Shown here: piece by piece, positions 46,078 through 56,879 of the stretch
Layout: each line of letters begins with the position of its first letter
How positions within the stretch are numbered: position 1 is the stretch's first letter
NCBI RefSeq assembly: GCF_000143415.4
Contig: NW_003314381.1
Span: forward strand, 398,722 to 462,721
Direction: 5' to 3'
Length of the DNA stretch: 64,000 nt
From: Selaginella moellendorffii
Taxonomy: Eukaryota; Streptophyta; Lycopodiopsida; Selaginellales; Selaginellaceae
Program-made: the position numbers and the translations under genes
The notes under the pieces: model-generated
Seen by the model: only the letters and a program-made list of their open reading frames with translations
Told to the model about the DNA's origin: nothing
Databases searched by the model: none

Positions 46078-47039
46078 CCTTCGAGCATCACCTTCAAGAA
46101 CGTAAAGCTGCTCCCACGGTACAATAAGCCATCTAAGAACTCGAACTCGTCAAATCGCCGGCAGTCGGGAGTCACTGGGTGTCCAGCCTGAAGATGGGGG
46201 AAAATGTCGCTAGCGAGATCATCGGATTGAAGATCGTTTCTGATTGCATCCATCAAGGAGGAGTCCTGAGGGGCCAGGGAAATTGCCATAACTTGAAGCC
46301 GATCAAGACCGAGGATAACTTGATCCTGTTGATCAAAGGCAGGATTACCAGGCCTAAGACTGAGATAGGAGCGCCTTGAAAGAGCATCAGGAAGGCCTTG
46401 AAACTTTCTAGGTCTATACTTGATAACAAAGTCAAACCGACTCAGGAATTGTGCCCACCTTGCTTGACGACGGCTTAAAACTTGGGAAGTGGCAAAGTAC
46501 TCGAGATTTTTGTGATCCGTCCAGACTGTTCTTTGATGGCTCGCCCCCTCCAAGAAACGGCGCCACTCTCCAAAAGAATCCACGATGGCAAGGAGCTCCT
46601 TGTCGTGGATTTCATAATTGATCTCCGCAGGCTGGAATTTCCGAGAATGGAAAGCGACCGGATGAAGTTCGTGATCTGCTCCAAGTTGAGACAGCACAGC
46701 ACCAATGGCAAAGTCGGAGGCGTCAGCCTCGATGAAGAAAGGTTGTGAGGAATCAGCATGGATCAAGACAAGAGCAGAACTGAAGGCTGCCTTGAGTGTG
46801 TCGAAGGCCTGCTAGGCAACAGCAGACCAAGAGAAGGGAACATCCTTGCGAGTGAGATGTGTGAGAGGAAGGACAATGTTAGAGTAGTGATCAATGAATT
46901 TGCGGTAGAAGTTAGCGAAGCCAAGGAAAACCTGAACGTCCGACATTGATTGTGGAGGCTCCCATTCGAGAATAGTCTTGACTTTGGCAGGATCCATCGT
47001 GATACCCTCAGGAGTGACAATGTACCCAAGGAACTCCAC
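46068..47039 (-). pseudogene. Chromovirus RNase H region
   Basis: It contains [18 protein letters not shown] (RT connection), then FFIEADASDFAIGAVLSQ, LAIVDSFGEWRRFLEGA and FVIKYRPRKFQGLPDALSR. A TAG near 46,811 and another stop near 47,045 break it from the RT. Confidence 0.9.
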
Positions 47040-47045
47040 AGACTG

Positions 47046-47801
47046 CTAATCAAAGGAACATTTCTCAAGCTTCGCGTATAGGCCGTGTTCTCGCAGCTTC
47101 GCTAGCACCTTGTGAGCATGTTCGTCATGCTCCTCCTGAGTTTTTGAGTAGATGAGGATGTCATCGAGATAGACGATCACCATCTGATCAAGAAACTCCC
47201 GAAAGACGTCGTTTGCCATGTGTTGGAAAACTGCTGGAGCATTTGTCAAGCCAAATGGCATAACAGTGTACTCGAAGTGGCCATAGCGGGTTCGGAACGC
47301 AGTCTTCCATTCATCACCAGGCCGGATCTGGATCAGGTTGTATGCTCCACGGAGGTCGATCTTGGTGAAGAAGCGGGCACTGCCGAGGCGTTCCAACAGG
47401 TCCGAGATTAGGGGCAGCGGATAACGGTTCCGAACAGTCACCTTGTTCAAACCTCGGTAGTCGATGACTAGCCGCAAGCTCCCATCCTTCTTCTTGACAA
47501 AGAAGACAGGCGCTCCAGCCGGGGACTGCGAATGCTGAATGTAGCCCGAGGCAAGGTTCTCATCCACGTACTCTTTGAGGGCCTTAAGCTCGGACGGGGA
47601 TAACCCATAGATAGGCCCCCACGGAGGTGACGCTCCTTCCTGTAAATCAATGGGACAATCATAAGGCCGATGAACAGGCAGTACACTAGCTTTTTTCTTA
47701 TCAAACACATCCCCAAAATCATGATACTTCTCAGGAAGACTGATAGGAGAAACATGCAAAGCAAAAAGAAAAAGAGGTTCTTCATGAAGGAGTTCTTTCA
47801 T
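47046..47801 (-). pseudogene. Chromovirus reverse transcriptase region
   Basis: Intact RT motifs: [57 protein letters not shown] and the catalytic [12 protein letters not shown]. The region ends at a TAG immediately after KCSFD. Confidence 0.95.
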
Positions 47802-48035
47802 AGTGATTGTGGAGATAGGAGGAGGCGTACGACTAAATGGAATGATGAGACGAGGATATGGTCCAGTGTAAGATGGAAGAGAGGAAAAAGAAGAGGGTGA
47901 AAACTTTATAGAGTCAGGAACAAAACCCCGATTTGAGTTTAGGGAACTTTTCCTGATTCGGACTCGATGAACAGTAGGGGAAGCTGTGGGAGAGATGAGC
48001 TGTAATTCCTTCCAACAGATCTAAGGCTGATGTAG

Positions 48036-48530
48036 TTAGAACCAAGGAAGATCGAGCACCACAGAGGAGGACTTGCTGTTGATGATGTTGAAGGCGATAT
48101 CGGTGACGGTGGACCCGATGTGTACTTGAACGGGCAACGTTTCCCTAAGTCTAGAAGATGGAGACACAAAATGCCCGCCGATGCCTTCAACCCTCAAATC
48201 CCGTATGGTAGGAGAAAGAGGAACGTGATGTCGGGCAGCAAAGTCCATGTCCATGAAGCAGGAAGTTGCACCCGAGTCCAGTAATGCCAGAGCCTTGAGT
48301 CCTGATTGTCCGGTGAAAGAAAGGAGACATGGGACGCGGAAGTTGCGGGAATTGGTGGTGGCTTTGATGAAAGGTGGTGAGGAGTTTGATAAAGAAGAAA
48401 AGTGATTTTTATTCGGGGAGTCCAAACAGACAGCTCCTACTCTGTTTGGACAGGATCGTTTCCCGACTGCAATAGAGGTGGACTTTGAGGCAGAGTGAAC
48501 TCGAGCAGTCGAGGAGGCTTCTTGGGACAT
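48036..48530 (-). pseudogene. Chromovirus protease region
   Basis: The aspartic protease signature ALALLDSGATSCFMD lies near 48,250. It is out of frame with the gag frame before it, so a frameshift separates them. Confidence 0.85.
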
Positions 48531-49407
48531 ACAGCTGCTTTGTGATTAGGATCAGCACAATAGAGGCAAAGATTGTGAGATATTCGACGTTGCTTCTCAG
48601 CAGGACTCAACTTCCCTCTAATGAGTCGGGGAGTACCAGAAATATCCATTGGAACCGGAGCAGTAGGTTCAGGAGTATGCCCCGAAGACTCAAGCTGGGA
48701 TTCCTGAGTCTGGGACGGAAAAACAGCGGCGCGGCGACTTTCCTGACGACGTTCAAAGAGACGATTGTCACATCGAACAGCTTTGTTGATGGCATCCGAC
48801 AGGTCCTTGGGATCCTCCATGGTGAGCAACAAATCCTTGACACCGTTGTTGAGGCCGAAACGAAATTGGTCAATCAGGGCCTGCTCATCCCACTGAGTGT
48901 CCAAAGCAAGGAGTTGGAACTCTGCAGCATAGATCGAAGCAGGACGAGACCCCTGAGAGAGACGTCTCATCTTTGTGGTAGCAGCCCAAACCCGATCTGT
49001 CTCGCCAAAACATGCTTCGAGCTTCTCTTTGAACAATGAAGATCCATCAGCTCTGGAACCACGACCCCTTTCATGCTCTTCTCCAGAAGAGGAGAAAACC
49101 ATGACAAAGCTGCACCTTCGAGCAACGTCCCAATCGTGCCGATTTGAGACTCGGGAGTAGGGTACTGCTGATGTTGAAGTGCAAAGATCAACTCCATCTG
49201 GTTCAGGAATCCGCGAAGCTCCAAACGCTTGCCTGAAAATTTTGCCGGGAAGCTCACCTTCGGTTCAGGAACTTTGCTGGATCCTTGAGCCGAAAGTGAA
49301 GCAAGCTCCTGCTGCATGCGAAGAAGGGTCGCCTTCAGCTCGGTATTCTCAGACTGGATTTTTGCAAGGACTTCAGCAAAGAAATCAGGATGGCTTGGAG
49401 ACTCCAT
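48437..49407 (-). pseudogene. Chromovirus gag with zinc knuckle
   Basis: Gag starts with ATG at 49,407 (MESPSHPDFFAEVLAKIQSE). The core RGFLNQMELIFALQHQQYP runs to SWFSPLLEKS, then shifts frame near 49,060. It continues with FKEKLEACFGET and ends in a zinc knuckle CLYCADPNHKAAVC. Confidence 0.9.
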
Positions 49408-49506
49408 TGGCAAGAAGAAAGGAAAAAGGGGGAAAAAAAGGCAAAGGTAATCAAACAATCAAAACGAGCTAAATCAAAAAACGAAAAAACACAATCTGAA
49501 TCAAAC

Positions 49507-49840
49507 TGTCAAGACCCCTGACAAGATCAAGATTGGAAAATGCAAAAAGACAAAGAGAAAAGCTAGTGGAAACAAAGAAAAGGCCTTAGACTGGCGTTGA
49601 TTCAGATTGTGGAGAAATGGAACAAGGCTAACCTATATATACTATAGGTTGATGAAGCTCCACCACTCTTGGATCGAGGACGGCCTAAATATAGCTGAGG
49701 TCGAGGAGGCGCCACATCATCATCAGGAATGTGGCTCGAGACTCAGGAATCGGGAAGTGTCTCAAGAGTCAGGAATGTGGTCTGTAGGTCAGGAATCCGG
49801 CGAGAGTCAAGAATGTGGCAAGAATTGGGGGATCCTGACA
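49507..49840 (-). repeat. Chromovirus 5' LTR
   Basis: 334 bp, TGTCAAGACC to GATCCTGACA on the plus strand, next to the target duplication TTGTG. Confidence 0.93.
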
Positions 49841-49845
49841 TTGTG

Positions 49846-51535
49846 TTTCATTAGTCTCGATGAAAATAGTGTTGATGATTTGGTTATGGCTTTGTGTTAT
49901 TTGCATTCGTGCATTGCTAGTTAGCAACTATGTTGACGTTCAAATGAACTAAGTGGCAAGTTTGAGTTAGTTGTGTTCTAGACGAGATTATTTAGTAGGG
50001 GTTGAGCTTTGGCTTTTCTTTGAAAAGTGATTTAATCGTGGATTATGCTAACTTTACAAGAGAAAGAGTTAATGATTGATATTGAAGATGTTAGTCCTTT
50101 GTTGGATTTGCGTTATGATATATTTATCATTGATGATTCTTTTTATGCTTGTTATGATGTGAGTTACGTCTTGTTATAGATGGATTCATAGAGGATCGGT
50201 TTGATGATCACTTGTTAAGCATAACTCCATTGTGCTTGGCTTTTGGATTGATACAGATATGCTCTTCATTAGCTTTGCATTATGAAGTTTGGATTATAGA
50301 TATGTTGAGGAGGATATTGTGGGTTGTATTATGATTTCTTCTTTAACATTGAAATTAGTTCATGCGAGACTCGTGATCATTGTTATGCAAGACTTGGCTA
50401 TAGACTTCTTCAAACATTTGGTTCCTTGAGTTTTCATGCTCATTCTTCCATTTGTTAAAAGTTGTTGGGGGAAGGCATTTTGGCTCATTAATTTCAATAT
50501 TAAAGTTAATGTTTGCATTTGGCAATCATTGGTGATGATTGCTATCATTCACAATAGTTGATTATCCTTGTTAAAGGTTTTGCTTGATTATTGTTGATGT
50601 AAAATGATGTGCCATTTTTCGGGATGGTGAATTCTTTTTTCAACGATGATTATACATCTCTCTTTTTGATGAGATGATTGATGGTTTTTCATGATAGTTA
50701 ATTGTTTTCTTTGATGGTTTTTGGTTTTTCACATTACCACATGTTCTTTGTGTTCTGCTTTGGATTGGTCTCTTGGGTTTGAGATATCGATAGGATGTTA
50801 CTAACACTTGCTTGAGCAACTATGGTTCCTTGGTATTGTTAACCATAATCTATTTAGATTGGCTAGTGCATTAGTTGGCATGAATGAATGTTTGTTGGTC
50901 TTACCACATTCATTCTGTTCTGTTGATTATTGCTTGAGTTAGTTCTAATAAATTAAGATGTTATTTCCTTCGGATGATACATTTGCGAGCATTGTGCTTG
51001 CCAGTCGATGATACTTTGTGTTCTTTTAGTTGTCTTTTGTAAGTTGTTTTGCATGCTCTCTACAATCTTTGATAATTATGTTTTATCATTGATGTTTCTT
51101 GATGATACACTGACTATTGAATTTTGTTGGATAGTGCATCCTATGTTTTCCAAACATGATGCTCTTGGTGGATCCTATATATTATAATACTTGTTTATCG
51201 GATGATAACTTACTTGGAATAATTTTGTGTTCTCATTTAAGATTTATTCACTGATAATTAAGACTTTAAGATATCATTGTTTATGACTTTGATATTGTCC
51301 ATCTATTTATCTTTGAGTTTGGGCCAGTATAGGCAGCCTGGCTTCGGCACTCTGTGTATCAAAAATTACCTATCGGCTAGTCCTTTCGAATATTCTTTCT
51401 TTACTGCTATGATGGTAGGAGGTCAGTATTGCTAGACCAGTTATCAGTTTCCCACTTGAGCTAGTTGAGAAACTGGTCAATGACCATGTACTTAAATTGA
51501 ATAAACATAAGGTAGGAACCCTATGTGTTTCTTGC
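49846..51535. other. Interior of the large element, right part; no gene seen
   Basis: T-rich DNA rich in TTGATGAT-like motifs, with stops in all frames and no recognised domain. Confidence 0.5.
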
Positions 51536-52441
51536 TGAGCGTACTCAGCTTGGTTTGAGAAACTTGAGTCATTGGCTTGCACTTGTTAGTATTAAGAACC
51601 CCCGCGATATTAAGATTGGTCCTTCAATATTATCTAGATGATAGCTTACTGTGTCTACCAAACACCCTTGCTATCATTCCCTTTGTGTTAGTCTCACTTT
51701 AGTCCCAAATGCTATTTATGGAAAGTGTTTAGATGTGCTCATTTAGCATATCTACGGAATGTAGAGATTGTTCTGAACACAATGGTGTTTGTCCCGTGTC
51801 CAAATTCGCAATCTAGGAACATTCCATATTTAGTAAGTTTTAAGCTTATCCCAGAGACTAACTCCTGGTACTAAAGGAGGCTTGGGGTGAAAGCCCAAAG
51901 TGTATGGTCCTCAGGGGAGGGGGGTTATGGGGGGTTCCAAATGTATAGTAGGCATAATCTAGTTCTCGCTTGTGTGCCTGTCCTTGTTCTGCATTCAGCT
52001 TGGGTCTAAGCCCAAGTTCCATACCATGCTAGTTGGTGGGGTACCCATATCCTCACGTTAGGCCACTAGTATGCTGAAATAGTGCCAAACTCCATTTGGC
52101 TCCGTTTTGCGTGCTGGTCCTAGCATTAGGATGCTGGTTGCTCTAGGATTATTCCAAGTTGCTCCAGGCCCTGTCCCTTCGCCCCTTGGGCTGTATGCTC
52201 GGGAGTTACTCTATGGTTCGGTTCCGTCATTCCTTGGCTCCATGCTTGGGAGTTTGGCACCATTCTTTTGTTCAATAGCCCAAGGTCTTGAACCTCGGAT
52301 TCCGCACCACTGTCCTTTGGACATATGGCATATGACACGTGGCATGTGTCAAGTGGCATAAAGATGGTTTAGGTTCCACTTCATAGTGTTATCCTATGGT
52401 AAATCACCATAGGATAAAGGGTAAAAACCACATGCGCTACA
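51536..52441 (+). repeat. 3' LTR of the large element
   Basis: Starts TGAGCGTACTCAGCT and ends CATGCGCTACA. No strong polypurine tract is visible just upstream. Confidence 0.83.
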
Positions 52442-52559
52442 AGTTCGTGCAATTGTTTGATGGAATATAGTTGCAACTGAACAATCGAACTTAATTGATG
52501 GCAATATTCATAGCACGTGGTATAGCTCCTCTTGCTCTTGCTACTAATCCTCGCATCTA

Positions 52560-53345
52560 GCCAAAGTTATTCAGTGGGAATTTTGGGAATGATGTGTACT
52601 ATTGATTCGTTGGATGATGCTTAATGTTTGTGTGAGTTTCCCACATATCTCCAAGGGATGGTGCTGCGGTGGTACAATGGTATGAGCACAGCCATTTATG
52701 AGGATTTGAGTATTTTCCTAGACGTATTTAAACTTGTATTTAGATATGCTAATAATTGTGATGATGCCTTCCAAAAATTACATCATATTCATCAAGGGCT
52801 ATATGAGTCGGTGATGTAATTTAGCGTTCGAGGAAGTGGAGCTGAAGGATGTGTAATGAAAAGTGGAAGAGGTAATGTCTCATAACGTTATGTCAAGTGA
52901 AGGGCATTGTCAAGGATGGCTAGAGCAAGTGTATGCCCAAATTCTACAAAATCTTGACAAAATGTTAGCCATAACATTTATAGCTTGATCCACTTTGACA
53001 TATTTAACTCCGCATAAAGCAAGAGTCCACTTCCTATGAAAGATGGTTATGTTCCAATGGAAATTGATATTACTGTTGCCCAAGTTCAAGAACAAAGGCA
53101 AGGATGTGGTTATAATCGTGATGTTCATTGTTGGGAGTCTGATAAAGTTAGTTACACTTATCAATGTTGTTGGCATTTTCTGGATTAGTGACTTATATTT
53201 CCTAGGTGTCAACAATGTCTTGTTCATGTTGTTGTAGTGGAAGGTTTGGACACCGAGATGCATCCAGAAAACGAGGAACCCCACTGTAAACTCCTGAGTA
53301 GTAGAGGACCTTGCGTGAATACCATCTGCACACCATGCTTTGGCT
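52560..53345 (+). pseudogene. Ty3-type gag relic in S copy 2
   Basis: The best preserved of the three: EFPTYLQGMVLRWYNGMS, IFLDVFKLVFRYANNCDD and AFQKLHHIHQGLYESVM, then downstream GYVPMEIDITVAQVQEQ and a CGYNRDVHCW stretch where a zinc knuckle would lie. Stops interrupt it. Confidence 0.75.
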
Positions 53346-53535
53346 AGGGCCCTGAAGAGAGAATATACCTATGCAATTCTTTCTATATAGATATATATAT
53401 ATATATCCTTTAGCTCCAACTTAGAAAATATATATTTTTAAAAAAAAATTATATCAAATCAAACTTTTATTTCAACAAAATTTCCTTTTTTTCTTACCCT
53501 AAGCATCTTGAACTTTCTTCTGGGCACAAGTGATA
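53330..53535 (-). promoter_or_regulatory. CR-leader copy in S copy 2
   Basis: Minus-strand counterpart of 35,545-35,752, with CTAGGGCCCTGAAGAGAGAA on the plus strand and a TA-repeat insertion. Confidence 0.65.
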
Positions 53536-54180
53536 TTAAAATAAGTAATTTTTATTTATTCAGATTATTTTTATATCTTGTTTTTAATTGCACACAAAAT
53601 TATTATGCATACAATCATGTTTCAATTGCACAACACATCTCACATGAATAGACATTTTATGTAACATATGCAACTATATCATCTTATTTTTTTACTAATT
53701 TATGATCCATATTATTACCAAAGTGCAATTACACTTTTTTTATTGTACACAAAAGGTATCACTTTTGAAAGTAACACCTGGATATCTATTATTACATGAT
53801 CCACTATTCCCAAAATTTATAATGTAATGACATTAAATCCAAAAGAAAGAGATGCAAAAACAACATAAATAAGCAGATAGTTGATTTCCTAGAATGCACT
53901 AGTCTTTTAGTGCTCTAGCTTTTGTTATGGAGCAATTAATCATATTCTACTCTTCTTTCCCTTAAAATCCACACAAAAATTTTAAGGCTTCATATGTTAA
54001 AAAATAAGCTTTAATAATGTGCTAGAAAAATCAATATAGAGGAAGAAAGCAATGGGTTTTAATCTGCTACATGAACATAATACATACTTGTTATTTTTTC
54101 CACAATGTCCCAATCAATTATCCATCAATATACCCTTGAGATAATGATTTAAACTGAAAACATGTGTGTGAAGCACAAAA

Positions 54181-54435
54181 TTGCCATTGATTGGAGGAAG
54201 GACTTGTGACAATTGTCCCATGGGATGCCTGAGCCAAGCTTTTATATCATGGTCAATTTTCAGTGATCTGGTGGACTTTTTGGTAGGGCGTGAAGGGCTA
54301 AATTATCCATGGGAAACTGTGCTCCTCATAGGATCTTCTAGAGGGAGTGTTGAGATAAATAGTCTCTGGGCATTTGCTATAAATCTACCTAACATTTCTT
54401 TTATATATAAGGGAGGTTCTTTTCATTTTGTTTAA
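54181..54435 (+). other. Short conserved frame in S copy 2
   Basis: Counterpart of the frame at 34,690-34,875, extended to 84 codons by loss of a stop. Function is unknown. Confidence 0.3.
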
Positions 54436-55082
54436 TATAGCCATTGATCAAGGTTTAGCCCAAGCATTTTTTGTATATATAGAGTGGTGTTTTTTTTTCA
54501 TCCTGTTCAATATAGCCATTTATCAAGGTTCCTATTATTTTAGCTTTTATTTTAATATCTTTTCATTAATTTTTTAAAAAGCAAGGATATATACCCAAGA
54601 AAAGAAACTATAGTGAATGAAGTAATATTCTTTAGTAGAGTTGCCAAATATTAAGTGTTGGAGCAACATATTTAACTTTCTCTCAATTGTTATTTATCCT
54701 CCAAGGGAAAAGGGGCAATATAAAAATATTTTCTCATACCATTAAAATATTTTTATAGTAAAATATTTAAGGGAATCTCACTTCGCTACAAATTGATACA
54801 TTAGGCAAACTGTAAAGATAATTGGAATCAAAGTTGGGGAGGAGCCTCCTACCCTTTTCAAAAGATCAAGGCAAATTTCTTCAAGGTCTTTTTCTTTTTT
54901 CTTTTTCTTAGTCTTTTGGATCTTAATCAAACTTGCAACTTGAATATACCATTCCCAAGGATGATGGCACATTGCAATTGTTTGTGGGTTTTAGAGTCTA
55001 GCGTGACAACTAAAGGGCCTTATGACTGTAATCCCCATATGAGCTAGAGTGGCTCACTTGAGTTTTTACGTAAAACGTTGTT

Positions 55083-55560
<478 letters not shown>

Positions 55561-55989
55561 CCAGATTTTTGCAAAGAAGGGCATCAGGACATCCTTGCAA
55601 GCTCAGGTGGTGTCACACGCTCTTTTTGTACACAAGTATTGGTTTGAGCATTTGCTATTTCTCTTTCATATAAAACAATCAAGGCTTTACGTGGGATGCA
55701 TTACTGGAACTTGCAGAATCTGTCACGGAAGATTGGGAGGCTTTCAAATACACATATAGGCAGGATTCCACTGGCTCTACAAAACATACAAGATAAAAAA
55801 AAACAGAAAACATGACTTCCGTTGCCCTAAAGTGCCCTAAAGGAAACGGTCATGTCAACTAAAAAGGTTTGGATAAAGTTGAATTTGATGGCATCACGCT
55901 GAATGCTTGAATCAAATGGATTGATAACCAAGAATTCTTTCAAACATTACTTAGGGGGGAGAATTTGCAGCCACTGAGGTGTCACTTAC

Positions 55990-56879
55990 AATCGACATTG
56001 CGTAATTAGAGGAGTGCTGTGCCACAACTCTGACAGTTGTATATATGTGGCAGAAGTACATTTTTTTCTCTTCCTTTCTTTTGTTTTGGTTTGCAGTCCA
56101 AACCAGTAGATGACTTGATACAAACTCCATGTGGCGGAATTCCCGAGACCTTAGCCCTTGACTGCATTAAACGTTTCCTGATGACAAAAATAGCAAAGTG
56201 ATGAGATTATTTTATTTGTTTAGCCTCTTTTCTAATTTCTCAGAGCGCTCAAATGATGCACCTAAACGAAAGTTGACAAGTTGGAAAACACTTAAGCGAG
56301 AGTGTCCCTAGAGAGTGTGCCGCAGCTCTCTACCTCAAGTTGGCCGTCGTGCTTGCTACTTCCAGAGGAGGAGGAGCTGGAGCAAGCTCGTCCAGCTCAC
56401 AATCGCCGCCTCCGTGGTAAATCATCGGCAATCTCCCACGAAGGCACGCGGACTATCCACGCTCTTGGCTGAATGTGCATGTTCCTCCAGAGTCCAGCCG
56501 CGAGGAACACATTGCGGGGCAATGCAATCTTGATGATCGTGGAGGTAGACTGCACAGCCTGCAAGTCGATGGTCACGGAGGGATCTTGATGATAAATGGC
56601 TTCAATATCTCGGATTTTGCGGTTCCAGATCAAGGACGTGATAAAGGCTGCTTCCTTTCCCTACAGTCCCTGCGATGACCGGCTCGTCTCACCCACTTCC
56701 GGCTCCTTCGATCTGGAGCGCCACTACTCCCACGAATCTGCTCATCCCGGGCCCAACTCGCCCACGAATCGATTTCCACGTGGCATGTCCAGCTGTACTG
56801 AACCATTTGAATTTAGACGAAGTCAAGTACATTCCAAACACACTTGTCAGCTTTATACGTAACTAGTATTCTTGTCCCG
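55990..56879. repeat. Segment T, copy 2
   Basis: Carries 23 bp (around 56,505) missing from T copies 1 and 3, and a few further indels. It is adjacent to the stop of CR copy 3. Confidence 0.7.

Larger units (their letters stand above)
44335..49840 (-). mobile_element. Ty3/gypsy chromovirus nested in the large element
   Basis: LTRs at 44,335-44,695 and 49,507-49,840 (TGTCA...TGACA in the right copy; the left one ends TGATA) are flanked by TTGTG on both sides (44,330-44,334 and 49,841-49,845). On the minus strand the order is gag, zinc knuckle, protease, reverse transcriptase, RNase H, integrase, chromodomain. A purine tract (CTTGAGGAGGGGGTGC) precedes the 3' LTR. LTRs differ by one 26-bp repeat unit and a few bases, so insertion is recent relative to the host element. 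Several stops and frameshifts disable it. Confidence 0.95.
40513..52441 (+). mobile_element. Large non-coding LTR element (LARD-like) inside segment S
   Basis: Direct repeats of about 0.9 kb (40,513-41,408 and 51,536-52,441) bound the element. The left one is followed after two bases by TGGTATCAGAG, an exact initiator-tRNA primer-binding site. Apart from the nested chromovirus the interior is about 4.6 kb of T/G-rich sequence with no coding frame I can assign. That fits a large retrotransposon derivative that relies on another element. Flanks join into the sequence found at the uninterrupted S copies. The target duplication is unclear (TAATT versus AAGTT around an original TAGTT is possible). 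Confidence 0.82.

Noticed and set aside
40508-52446. A clear target-site duplication for the large LTR element
   Set aside because: Flanks TAATT and AAGTT could derive from TAGTT, but each needs one change, so I do not claim it.
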